A stretch of DNA of 64,000 bases, taken from contig DKFC01000020.1 in NCBI GenBank assembly GCA_002452745.1, positions 8,831 through 72,830 on the forward strand. The letters are read 5' to 3'. Positions 36,073-44,208 of this stretch are shown here, piece by piece. Position 1 is the first letter of the stretch; the number at the start of each line of letters is the position of its first letter. The notes under the pieces were generated by a model, which worked only from the letters and a program-made list of their open reading frames with translations, was not told the DNA's origin and did not search any database. The stretch comes from Firmicutes bacterium UBA6806. Lineage in GTDB: Bacteria > Bacillota > Clostridia > Peptostreptococcales > Acidaminobacteraceae. The position numbers were made by a program, and so were the translations under genes.

Positions 36073-36726
36073 CTATCTGTTTTTATCCAGTTTCCTTGCA
36101 AGCGCATTTCCTGCAATTTGAACGATTTGAACGAGGATAATCATGATGATGACAGAAGCAATCAAGACGTCTGTTTTGAATCTGTGAAAACCATATCTAA
36201 TCGCCAAGTCTCCCAAACCGCCGCCGCCAACTGCCCCTGCCATTGCAGAGTACCCAATAATACTGATGATGGTCAGTGTCAATCCAAGAACGAGGCTTGA
36301 CATACTCTCTGGAATCAAGACCTTTAAGATAATCTCCTTAGTGGTTGATCCCATAGCTCTCGCCGCTTCCACAACGCCTTTGTCCACTTCTTTCAGTGAT
36401 GATTCAACAATCCGACCTACCAGTGGTGCTGCACCGATTGCAAGAGGTACAATAGTGGCTGTCGTCCCAATTGTCGTCCCCACGATAATTCTCGAAAGTG
36501 GGAACAAGACAATCATCAATATGATAAATGGAAACGATCTCAATACGTTGACAACCGTTCCGAGCAGTTGATTGATCTTGGGCATTGGAATCAGGTTATC
36601 CTTCTCCGTCACAACTAGTACAACCCCCAGCGGGAAGCCCATAATAGTTGCAAAAATCGTTGAAACCACTACCATGTAAATGGTTTGCAACGTCGGTTCT
36701 GTCAATAGCTCTATCCAGTCGCTCAT
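36073..36726 (-). CDS. metI: methionine ABC transporter permease
   Basis: 217 residues with five membrane segments. The EAA loop (EAARAMGSTTKEIILKVLIP) that contacts the ATPase is clear. The ATG overlaps the metN stop (ATGA). MetI homodimers form the membrane channel of the methionine importer. Confidence 0.95.
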   Translation of the reverse strand: MSDWIELLTEPTLQTIYMVVVSTIFATIMGFPLGVVLVVTEKDNLIPMPKINQLLGTVVNVLRSFPFIILMIVLFPLSRIIVGTTIGTTATIVPLAIGAAPLVGRIVESSLKEVDKGVVEAARAMGSTTKEIILKVLIPESMSSLVLGLTLTIISIIGYSAMAGAVGGGGLGDLAIRYGFHRFKTDVLIASVIIMIILVQIVQIAGNALARKLDKNR

Positions 36727-37727
36727 GAAATCACCTCCGTCTTCACACCATTTGCGTTAAAAATCTCGATTGCACTTTGCTGGCTGGTTTCATCTCCTGG
36801 AATTTCAATGACCATGCTGCCAATTCCCTTCATGGAGATCTCATCAATCTCGCTTGAAAGTATGTTGATGTTGAGTCCTGTCTTGATAATTGCCTCAGCC
36901 ACAACGGGCTTTTGACTGCTCTTTTCATCAAAATGGAGTCTCACCACTTTGCCACTTAATCCGCTAAATATTTCATCGGTGTAGATATGTCTCGGTAAAT
37001 GCTCAATCAGTTCTTTGGTAATGTTCTGCTTGGGATGCTGAAAGACTTCTTTTACCGCACCCTCCTCTACAATGACACCTTGATCTATAACTGCCACCCG
37101 ATCACAAATTGTCTGTATAACAGACATTTCATGTGTAATCAGAACAATTGTAATGCCCATGTTTCGATTGATTTCTTTCAAAAGTTCTAGGATATCAAGC
37201 GTCGTCTTCGGGTCTAGTGCACTGGTTGCCTCGTCACACAAAAGGAGTTTCGGGCTTGCTACAAGCGCCCTGGCAATTGCCGCTCTCTGCTTTTGTCCCC
37301 CGCTGAGCATAGAGGGATAGGCCTGTTCTTTATCAGCCAAATCCACTAATTTCAGCATTTTTTGAACTTTTTCCCTAATCTCTGCCTTTGGGGTCTTGTT
37401 AATTTCAAGTGGGTATGCCACGTTTCTAAAAATCGTCTTTGAGCTCAGCAGATTGAAGTGCTGAAAGATCATTCCAATTTGCCTTCGCTGTTCTCTTAGT
37501 GCTTTCGGAGACAGATTCGCCAAATTGACACCGTCAATTGAGACATCTCCTACTGTGGGATCTTCAAGCCTGTTTAGCATTCGAATCAAGGTGGATTTTC
37601 CCGCTCCGCTCAATCCGATAATTCCAAAGATTTCTCCGGCTTGAATCTCTAAGTCAATTCCCTTTAGTGCTCCTACAGTCTGAGTTCCCGATTGAAATGT
37701 TTTCTTGAGTCCTCTTATTTTAATCAT
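36723..37727 (-). CDS. metN: methionine ABC transporter ATPase
   Basis: 334 residues. The Walker A GLSGAGKSTL, Q-loop IFQHFNLL, signature LSGGQKQRAAIARAL, Walker B LLLCDEATSAL and switch HEMS motifs are all present, followed by a C-terminal NIL ligand-binding domain (about residues 260-334) that in this family allows allosteric inhibition by methionine. GGAGG precedes the start. Confidence 0.96.
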   Translation of the reverse strand: MIKIRGLKKTFQSGTQTVGALKGIDLEIQAGEIFGIIGLSGAGKSTLIRMLNRLEDPTVGDVSIDGVNLANLSPKALREQRRQIGMIFQHFNLLSSKTIFRNVAYPLEINKTPKAEIREKVQKMLKLVDLADKEQAYPSMLSGGQKQRAAIARALVASPKLLLCDEATSALDPKTTLDILELLKEINRNMGITIVLITHEMSVIQTICDRVAVIDQGVIVEEGAVKEVFQHPKQNITKELIEHLPRHIYTDEIFSGLSGKVVRLHFDEKSSQKPVVAEAIIKTGLNINILSSEIDEISMKGIGSMVIEIPGDETSQQSAIEIFNANGVKTEVIS

Positions 37728-37803
37728 CTTGCCTCCAAATTATTACCTGAATACGATTGCGCGCTAATCGTTTTGATTGAAAAACAAATTTGTTGATGAA
37801 AAA

Positions 37804-37842
37804 CAAAAAACTTCCCATCGCCACAGTGGCACGATAAGAAGT
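37804..37842 (-). terminator. attenuator terminator of the metNIQ leader
   Basis: The stem ACTTCTTATCGTGCCAC / GTGGCGATGGGAAGT is followed by TTTTTTG on the minus strand. Its 5' strand contains CTTATCG (37832-37838), which can instead pair with the 3' strand of the riboswitch P1 helix. Confidence 0.85.
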
Positions 37843-37864
37843 CAATGAACTTAAACCATATGTC

Positions 37865-37952
37865 CTCATCGTTGTTAGCAGTACCACCATATCCTTTCGA
37901 TTGGTTGGCGCAGGATCAACAAGCTAACTCTCTCCCCTGACTCTTGATAAGT
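37865..37952 (-). promoter_or_regulatory. SAM-I clan riboswitch aptamer for metNIQ
   Basis: The minus strand opens with CTTATCAAGAG, the S-box hallmark. A k-turn-like GGGGAGAGAG and GCGCCAACC follow (the consensus has GGCAACC), then a P3 helix with a GAAA loop (CCAATC / GGATATGG), a GGTGGTACTGC segment in the J3/4 position, and GATGAG closing P1 with CTTATC. The usual P4 hairpin between J3/4 and P1 seems absent. The P1 3' strand CGATGAG can also pair with CTTATCG in the following terminator, giving the expected SAM-off switch. The type within the clan (SAM-I or SAM-I/IV-like) is uncertain. Confidence 0.75.
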
Positions 37953-38056
37953 GTTTTTCAATTTTCTCGATTTTAGCACAAAATGAAATATCACGCAAGC
38001 TATAATGGTGATATATTTGCGTGATATATGTGAACATTTTATGAACGAAACCTGAC

Positions 38057-38503
38057 TTACTTTTGAATTGGCACGTAAATATCAAATTCACCGCTCTTGC
38101 CAAATCTCTCATCATAGAGTTCAAAAGACATGCCAAATTCAGGCTTCAAGTTGTTTGCAGGCAAGTATTCAGCATAGATTTTATCCCAAAACTCACCTAT
38201 TTTTGATAGGTGATCTGAAAAGGTAAAAACAGCATATGTCCTTGCCGGAATGCTCATGAGTTTCATCCCTTCCGGCATGCTTTCCATCTCGTCAACTTCC
38301 ACAGCTGCCAAATATGAAAATGCTCCTCCTTCCTCATAATCATAGCAGAGTCCATACATAATTTGAGTGTGAATCCCCTTGACTTCTTGGTATCTTTTCA
38401 TAAAGGCATCCCAAAGTCCAACGATTTCTTGATTTTCATTTTGGCCTGCATACTCCATTCCCACAACTTTTTTAGCTGGGAAGTCAATCATCTTGTAATT
38501 CAT
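38057..38503 (-). CDS. GyrI-like / AraC effector-binding-domain protein
   Basis: 148 residues. The pattern FPAKKVVGMEYAGQ, then YGLCYDYEEGGAFSYLAAVEV and IPARTYAVFTFSDHL, is that of the SHS2-type GyrI-like small-molecule-binding domain, a single-domain protein without a DNA-binding part. Such proteins bind hydrophobic cationic compounds or act as hydrolases or toxin-like gyrase inhibitors. It is just downstream of a WYL/YafY regulator on the same strand, a pairing common in Firmicutes. Confidence 0.85.
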   Translation of the reverse strand: MNYKMIDFPAKKVVGMEYAGQNENQEIVGLWDAFMKRYQEVKGIHTQIMYGLCYDYEEGGAFSYLAAVEVDEMESMPEGMKLMSIPARTYAVFTFSDHLSKIGEFWDKIYAEYLPANNLKPEFGMSFELYDERFGKSGEFDIYVPIQK

Positions 38504-38604
38504 AAGTATCCTCCTAACGGTTTCCTTTCGTTTAGCAGTGCATCACGACGACGGTTCTACTATGTTTAAAGTATATCAGCCATTAACTGACATCTATCTG
38601 TCAG

Positions 38605-39555
38605 TCAAAATGATTGATTTTCGATGATTTTTTTTGACATCTTCACGAGCCTGCTTCGCAGTGAATCGGGAGAAATAACCCTGACTTGGTCCGCCAGGGG
38701 CATGAGCTGCAAAAAGGCAACGGATTCGCTAATCATATCAAAAGTCACTGTTTGCTGATCGAGTGCCACTATATCAAATCCAGCTAGCTTTTGTAGGCTA
38801 CTTTCCGCTCCCTGTACTTCCACTTCATAGAGCTTTCGCAGGGGCTTCGAAACCGTTAACCCCCCCTTTTGAAATTGACTGGTTGAAGCGTGCCAAAACC
38901 TTTCCAGTTGAAACCCTGGATGTGGAGGATAAGTCTCTTCAATTGTTCTTATATCTGAAATTCGATAGAGATTGAATACTCGGTAGTCATGCCTAAGTTC
39001 ACAAAATGCCACCAAATACCAGTGACTTGCCTTCTTGGCTAACCCAAGCGGATGAATGATTCTATCAACGGTTTGGCTGCTGTGGCTATCGTAATCTATC
39101 ATCATCTTTTTCATGTGCAGAATGTTCTTTTGCACAATGGCCAGTTTGTCGTCCACTCGACTTTCTACCCCGTTCCAAGTGGTCGAATCAATGATTGTAG
39201 ACTCTTTGAGTTTGTCAAAAGTTCGCTTCTCATTTTCGGGAAGCTGTCCCCTTATCTTTAGAGCGATGTTCTCAGAAATTTCGTCATCATTTTCTTTTAC
39301 GATGACCTTTTGAACCAGTTTTAACAGTTCATTTTCATCCATTGACTTCAGTTGAATTCGATTGGCATTCATCAGCGAGATTCCACCACCGTGACCACTT
39401 TCTGTCACAATGGAAAATCCCGCCTGAGATAAAATGTCCAAATCCCGATAGATGGTTCTAACAGATACTTCAAAGTGCTCAGCTAGAGATTTTGCCGTCA
39501 TGATAGGCGTGTTTTCAAGTAGTAAGAGTATCCCCATAAGCCTATACATTTTCAT
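38605..39555 (-). CDS. YafY-type WYL-domain transcriptional regulator
   Basis: 316 residues. The N-terminal DeoR-type HTH_11 (LAEHFEVSVRTIYRDLDIL) is followed by a WYL domain at about residues 140-220 (PLGLAKKASHWYLVAFCEL) and a C-terminal extension. WYL proteins bind nucleic acids or small ligands and often repress the neighbouring gene. It probably controls the GyrI-like gene 100 bp downstream. GGGAGG precedes the start. Confidence 0.9.
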   Translation of the reverse strand: MKMYRLMGILLLLENTPIMTAKSLAEHFEVSVRTIYRDLDILSQAGFSIVTESGHGGGISLMNANRIQLKSMDENELLKLVQKVIVKENDDEISENIALKIRGQLPENEKRTFDKLKESTIIDSTTWNGVESRVDDKLAIVQKNILHMKKMMIDYDSHSSQTVDRIIHPLGLAKKASHWYLVAFCELRHDYRVFNLYRISDIRTIEETYPPHPGFQLERFWHASTSQFQKGGLTVSKPLRKLYEVEVQGAESSLQKLAGFDIVALDQQTVTFDMISESVAFLQLMPLADQVRVISPDSLRSRLVKMSKKIIENQSF

Positions 39556-39611
39556 GTGATTATCCCTCCCAACGCCTCTATCTCTAAACTGATATCACTA
39601 ACTTGTCAATT

Positions 39612-40898
39612 CTAGGGAATCAACCGTTGCTGATCTCTTGGAAAGAGCGAGGCTTCTCTGATATTAGGCATTCCAATTATTTGTGCTGTTAGTCTTTCTA
39701 GGCCAATTGCAAGTCCTCCATGTGTCGGAGCACCATATTTGAAGGCTTCCAAATAGCTCTTGTACTGTTCAGGCTCAACGCCTTTGAATTTCATATTTTC
39801 AACGAGTTTATCCAGTTCGTGTATTCTCTGTCCACCTGTGGTAATCTCAAGACCTCTGAATAGAAGATCAAAACTATTGGTTTCCTCTTCATTACAGTAC
39901 ATCGTATACATAGGTCTTTTGCGTCTTGGATAATGTGTTATAAATACGAATTCACTATTGTACTTTTCTTTGATAAATGCTGCGATTTGCCTTTCACCTT
40001 GTGGGTCTAAATCTCCCTCTAAATCTATTCTACCATAATGTTCTCTTAGGATTTCCACTGCTTCTGACATTTTTATCCTAGGAATTCGATCTGGCACTTC
40101 GGGGCATTGAACTTCAAGTGTTTCAAAGAGCGTTTCCCCTTCAGTTTTAAGTTTTAAAAACAAGGATTTAAGAAGATTTTCCTCCATTTCCATAACTTCT
40201 TCTTCATCTCTGATAAACCCCATTTCGAAGTCCATGCTCACGTATTCATTGAGATGTCGATTGGTGCTATGTTGCTCTGCTCTGTAGACTGATCCCACTT
40301 CATAAACCCTCTCAAACCCTGAAATTACCATCATTTGCTTGTAAAACTGAGGACTTTGAGCTAAAAAAGCACGCTCGCCAAAGTAGTCAAGTTTAAAAAT
40401 TTCTGAACCGCCCTCTGCTCCTTCCTTTACGATTTTAGGCGTGAACATTTCTAAAAATCCCTCTCCATTTAAAAACGCTCTAAAGCCACTGACAATCATG
40501 GCCTGAAGTCTAAAAACAGCTTGGTTTCTCTCATGTCTCAGTGATAGCACTCTGTTGTTGAGCATGGTATCCAGCTGAATATCCAGTGTCCTTCCGTTAA
40601 TCTGTATTGGCAAATCCGATTGGACTGCCACCAGTATCTCCAGCTGATTCCCCAATATTTCCACACTACCATATTTGTTGGAAGCGGATTTAACCATTCC
40701 CGAAATTTTAACGACACTTTCTAGCTTTAAGGTTTCCAGCCAGTCAGGCTTGCCCTCAAAGACGCATTGAATCAGTCCACTTCTATCTCTTATGATAATA
40801 AACGTTACGGATTTAAGCTCTCTAATTCGATGCACCCATCCTTCTATATAAACTTCATTTCCAACGGCTTCATTTGCATTGGCTATTAGGGTTCTCAT
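39612..40898 (-). CDS. aspS: aspartyl-tRNA synthetase, archaeal/AspRS2 type
   Basis: 428 residues, far shorter than the usual bacterial AspRS (about 590), because there is no GAD insertion domain. An N-terminal OB fold (YIEGWVHRIRELKSVTFIII) binds the anticodon; class II motifs follow: motif 2 (FERVYEVGSVYRAEQ) and motif 3 (GGLAIGLERLTAQIIG). FPRDQQRLIP at the end is the AspRS form (AsnRS usually differs here). The archaeal-type enzyme is often nondiscriminating, charging both tRNA-Asp and tRNA-Asn. Its T-box leader has a candidate GAC (Asp) specifier. GGAGG precedes the start. Confidence 0.92.
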   Translation of the reverse strand: MRTLIANANEAVGNEVYIEGWVHRIRELKSVTFIIIRDRSGLIQCVFEGKPDWLETLKLESVVKISGMVKSASNKYGSVEILGNQLEILVAVQSDLPIQINGRTLDIQLDTMLNNRVLSLRHERNQAVFRLQAMIVSGFRAFLNGEGFLEMFTPKIVKEGAEGGSEIFKLDYFGERAFLAQSPQFYKQMMVISGFERVYEVGSVYRAEQHSTNRHLNEYVSMDFEMGFIRDEEEVMEMEENLLKSLFLKLKTEGETLFETLEVQCPEVPDRIPRIKMSEAVEILREHYGRIDLEGDLDPQGERQIAAFIKEKYNSEFVFITHYPRRKRPMYTMYCNEEETNSFDLLFRGLEITTGGQRIHELDKLVENMKFKGVEPEQYKSYLEAFKYGAPTHGGLAIGLERLTAQIIGMPNIREASLFPRDQQRLIP

Positions 40899-40966
40899 AA
40901 TGACCTCCTTGTGTAGTTCTCTCTAATTTCATCATTTCGTCTCTTTTCTTTTTTGACCACAGAAAT

Positions 40967-40999
40967 AAAAAACCCCTTGAACTCGTCAGTTCAAGGGGC
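40967..40999 (-). terminator. T-box terminator 2 (aspS leader)
   Basis: CCCCTTGAACT / AGTTCAAGGGG is followed by TTTTTTATT on the minus strand, about 70 bp before the aspS start. Confidence 0.92.
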
Positions 41000-41006
41000 G
41001 AATAAG

Positions 41007-41285
41007 CGCGGTACCACCCTTGTTTTATATTGGTAAGGCAAGCCTTTGGCAAACTGCCAAAAAACTAAAAAACCCCACTTCCTTAAAGGAGTGAAGGTAA
41101 TCACGGTGCCATCCAATATATACTCAAGTCCCGATAACGTGGGTTAGTCGTCTTCTCCTACTCAGATAAATCCCGTTCAGAGAATCGCCTCCGAGATGTC
41201 TTTCGCAAGCTGTGCTCATGAGAACCTTCCACCGTCGTTCTCTCGCTCTGTTTTGCCCAAGCCCACTACTCTTCTCATCAAAGGT
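41007..41285 (-). promoter_or_regulatory. T-box leader of aspS with two antiterminator modules
   Basis: The minus strand has Stem I with GAGTAGT (the AGTA box), a distal hairpin with GGTGGAA (41222-41244) and a specifier-loop strand GAAAGACATCTCGGAG in which GAC (41198-41200), an aspartate codon, is the likely specifier. The first T-box sequence GGATGGCACCGTG (41102-41114) precedes terminator 1. After terminator 1 a small TTTGGCA / TGCCAAA hairpin and a second, canonical T-box GGGTGGTACCGCG (41007-41019) precede terminator 2. The second module seems to lack its own Stem I. Uncharged tRNA-Asp should stabilise the antiterminators. Confidence 0.85.
41067..41096 (-). terminator. T-box terminator 1 (aspS leader)
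   Basis: The stem CTTCACTCC / GGAAGTGGGG (one bulge and some G-T pairs) is followed by TTTTTTAG on the minus strand. It lies between the two T-box sequences. Confidence 0.75.
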
Positions 41286-41434
41286 TTTACAAATTATAAT
41301 TTAAATCATCTTATCAGAATCTATTTTGCTTGTCAATAAGGGAAAATTACATTCTGTTCCCATGTGATTCTAAATGCACTAAGCTCACTTTTGCCTCCAC
41401 AATTTGCAATCTCTGCTTTAAGTTTACATGGAAA

Positions 41435-41490
41435 TATGTCATACTACTTATGTCATATTACTTATGTCATATTACTTATGTCATATTACT
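41435..41490. repeat. four tandem 14-bp repeats
   Basis: Unit TATGTCATATTACT is repeated four times without gaps; the first copy has one C for T change. The array ends 23 bp before the ATG of the leucine-rich-repeat gene, so it lies in its promoter/leader region. Confidence 0.9.
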
Positions 41491-41513
41491 GAAAATGTTA
41501 TTGAGGTGTTCCT

Positions 41514-42593
41514 ATGAAAAGAAATATATTTATTTTAATTGCACTTGCAATCATACTTACCTGTAATGGCATTTACATAAAACTGAATCTAGTGGCATTT
41601 GAAGATGTTTTACTTGAAAAGGCTATTCGAACCGCAATAGACAAACCCAGAGGAAGTATCATGAAATCTGATATCAAAACTTTAGAATCACTTGATTTAA
41701 GTTATACGGATATCCAAACCTTAGAGGGACTCCAATTTTGCTCAAATCTGACGACTTTAAATCTTAAGGACACAAAAGTATCTGATATCACGCCTTTAAA
41801 TGAAATTAAACAACTAAGGGTGCTAAATCTATCAAAGACCGCTATCAGAGATTTACGTCCCCTTGAAAATCAATTGAACCTGAATATCCTAGTTATTAGC
41901 GACTGTGAATATATAGGTGACTCTTCTCATTTAGAAACACTGAGTAGTTTAATCAATCTCAGAGAATTTTATGCGCTTGATTGCGATGCTCTAAATCAAA
42001 TAGACTTTTTAAAAGACCTTCCTCATTTAGAACGAGTAATTTTCACTTTAAAACCATCTCATGATACAACTGTTTTAGAAAGTATCAGTGTTCGAGATCT
42101 AGTATTGAGTTTTTATGAGGAAGTGGATTTGAAATTTCTACAAAATATGAAGTCTGTATCCAAACTGTCACTCGAATACGATGGCAAAAGTGATTTAACC
42201 CCCCTTGGACATATGAAGTGGCTAAAAACTCTAAACATCATCGGATATGTTCGTAATGGGGAGGGAACACTTGAGGATCTCTCATTTTTGAAAGGTTTAT
42301 CCTCCCTCGAAGAACTGGACTTAACAAACAATATCATCAATGATATAACACCAGTTAGCAATCTAATGCAATTGAAAAAACTCAATTTGAGTATGAACCA
42401 AATTGATGATATATCCGCTATCGAAAACTTAACATCACTCATATCACTTGATTTATCAAATAATAAACTCACCACTATAGATTCCTTAAAACATCTGGAG
42501 CAGTTGGTGGATTTAGATGTCTCCGGCAATCCCATAACCGATGAAAACATCGATAGTACCTTTGAATCTGTCCAGGAATTTAATACAGATTAA
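41514..42593 (+). CDS. leucine-rich-repeat protein, internalin-like, with N-terminal anchor
   Basis: 359 residues. An N-terminal hydrophobic segment (about residues 4-20) acts as signal peptide or anchor. About ten leucine-rich repeats of 22-23 residues follow (for example LTTLNLKDTKVSDITPLNEI, and LEELDLTNNIINDITPVSNL with the DITP turn typical of internalin/SDS22-type repeats). No LPXTG anchor or cap domain is seen at the C-terminus. Surface-exposed binding is likely. The ribosome binding site is weak (TTGAGGTGTTCCT). Confidence 0.85.
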   Translation: MKRNIFILIALAIILTCNGIYIKLNLVAFEDVLLEKAIRTAIDKPRGSIMKSDIKTLESLDLSYTDIQTLEGLQFCSNLTTLNLKDTKVSDITPLNEIKQLRVLNLSKTAIRDLRPLENQLNLNILVISDCEYIGDSSHLETLSSLINLREFYALDCDALNQIDFLKDLPHLERVIFTLKPSHDTTVLESISVRDLVLSFYEEVDLKFLQNMKSVSKLSLEYDGKSDLTPLGHMKWLKTLNIIGYVRNGEGTLEDLSFLKGLSSLEELDLTNNIINDITPVSNLMQLKKLNLSMNQIDDISAIENLTSLISLDLSNNKLTTIDSLKHLEQLVDLDVSGNPITDENIDSTFESVQEFNTD

Positions 42594-42940
42594 TTTTTGA
42601 TACGGTAGTTTTCACCAATAGTTTCATCTGGTTCTATCTGCTGTAACTTGCACTCTCCCTTTGCATTTTCCGTATAGACAATTAAATACGTCTTATTTTC
42701 TTCAATTAGATTCCAAACATTTTTATTTTCGACGATAATATTTTTAGCTATCGCTAGTTCACCATATCTATTGGCCTTTTTTATATCAATTGAAAATTCT
42801 TTTTCTGATGATTCTCTCCTTGTCGTAACAATTGCTAGAACCATTTCTGTTTTGAACTGTTGTTGATATGTATTTATTGCTAAAAACGCAACTATGCAAC
42901 AACTGACCAATATCATTAAGGCAATATTTTTTATTTTCAT
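42590..42940 (-). CDS. small signal-anchored protein
   Basis: 116 residues from ATG 42940 (AAAGGAAAG upstream). A hydrophobic segment (about residues 5-25) is followed by a polar, Lys/Glu-rich extracytoplasmic domain of about 90 residues. No family was recognised. It converges on the LRR gene and the two coding ends overlap by 4 bp, with no terminator between them. Confidence 0.65.
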   Translation of the reverse strand: MKIKNIALMILVSCCIVAFLAINTYQQQFKTEMVLAIVTTRRESSEKEFSIDIKKANRYGELAIAKNIIVENKNVWNLIEENKTYLIVYTENAKGECKLQQIEPDETIGENYRIKN

Positions 42941-43224
42941 TATTTTCTTTCCTTTCACAATTACATTTACTGATTTCTCATTGCTAATAACGTTATTTAC
43001 AAATAACTTTAATCAAATATTGTACTTTGATTGTTATAAATTTATCCAAATTGTATCATATTAAAATTATGAAATTCCTATTTATGGCCTAATTGGAACA
43101 TATCTTGTCCTATTCAGATACAAACCCTCTTATTGCATTAAGCATTGATTGCATTATTGAGTTGCCCTCACCACCCAAGTGTGGAATAATATGAGTAAAG
43201 AAATCCACTATGCAGGAGGCTCAT

Positions 43225-44208
43225 ATGAACTTACCACCAAAACTTAATGTTGCCAATTTGCCGACACCTATCCACAAACTGGAAAAATTATCTGCCCAGT
43301 ATGGTAAAAATCTCTACATAAAACGAGATGACTTTACCGGCTCAGAATGGTCTGGCAATAAAATCAGAAAACTGGAATACGCCGTACAAGAAGCCTTAAA
43401 TCAGTCCGCAAAGGTTTTAATCACCTGTGGCGGTCTACAGTCAAATCACGCAAGAGCAACTGTGGCCATTGCTCGTACTCTCGGCCTTAAAACACATCTC
43501 GTCCTAAGAGGCGAAAAAACGGATTCTCCTGAGGGAAACTTATTTCTGGATATGCTCTATGGAACTGAAGTTTCGTATCTCTCTCCAGATGCGTTTAACG
43601 AAAACTATCTGACCTTTATGGATGAACTCAAAGCCAATTACGATGCAAAGGGGCAACATGCCTATATCATCCCTATGGGCGCTTCTAACGGCATTGGAAC
43701 GTTTGGATATTATAATTGCTATCAGGAGATTTGTACTCAGGAAAGTGAAATGGGCGTGAAATTCGATGCAATCTGTACAGCCATTGGCTCAGGCGGTACT
43801 TATGGAGGCTTGTTCCTCGGGAACCTCTTTTCAGAAACGCCACGTCAAATTGCTGGATTTAATATTTCAGCTACTCCCGAATACTTTAGGCCAGAAATTT
43901 CTAGAATTGTTCGTGACTCAATGGCGTACATGGGCACGAATCAAGCTTTTAATGAAAGTGATATCTGCATCTATGGCGGATATGAGGGCATTGGCTATGC
44001 ACTGACTCAACCCGACGAACTGGAGTTTATCAAAGAAATCGCCGCTCTTGAAGGGATTATTTTAGATCCAGTGTACACTGGAAAAGCATTTAGAGGGTTT
44101 CTTTCAGAAATAAAAAAGGGAGCCTTCAAAAACTGCGACTCCCTATTGTTTATCCACACTGGCGGACTTCACGGCCTTCATGCATTCAGAGGTGATTTCA
44201 GTTTTTAA
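43225..44208 (+). CDS. PLP-dependent D-cysteine desulfhydrase / ACC deaminase family enzyme
   Basis: 327 residues, family-typical. KRDDFTGSEWSGNKIRKLEY with the PLP lysine in GNK, CGGLQSNHARATVA and GSGGTYGGLFLG (phosphate-binding loop) are diagnostic for the fold type II DcyD/ACC deaminase group. It converts D-cysteine to pyruvate, H2S and NH3, or acts on a related amino acid; these activities cannot be separated by eye. ATG 43225 follows GCAGGAGG. The last 11 bp overlap the convergent membrane-protein gene. Confidence 0.9.
   Translation: MNLPPKLNVANLPTPIHKLEKLSAQYGKNLYIKRDDFTGSEWSGNKIRKLEYAVQEALNQSAKVLITCGGLQSNHARATVAIARTLGLKTHLVLRGEKTDSPEGNLFLDMLYGTEVSYLSPDAFNENYLTFMDELKANYDAKGQHAYIIPMGASNGIGTFGYYNCYQEICTQESEMGVKFDAICTAIGSGGTYGGLFLGNLFSETPRQIAGFNISATPEYFRPEISRIVRDSMAYMGTNQAFNESDICIYGGYEGIGYALTQPDELEFIKEIAALEGIILDPVYTGKAFRGFLSEIKKGAFKNCDSLLFIHTGGLHGLHAFRGDFSF

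Noticed and set aside
37924..38136. Open frame of 70 codons on the minus strand upstream of metN.
   Set aside because: It overlaps the 5' part of the riboswitch and the end of the GyrI-like gene, has no ribosome binding site and no homology.
39612..40898. Assignment of the tRNA synthetase as AsnRS.
   Set aside because: FPRDQQRLIP near the C-terminus and the GAC specifier in the leader favour AspRS; AsnRS cannot be fully excluded without a profile search.
41435..41490. CRISPR-like repeat.
   Set aside because: The units abut without spacers and are only 14 bp, so this is a simple tandem repeat.
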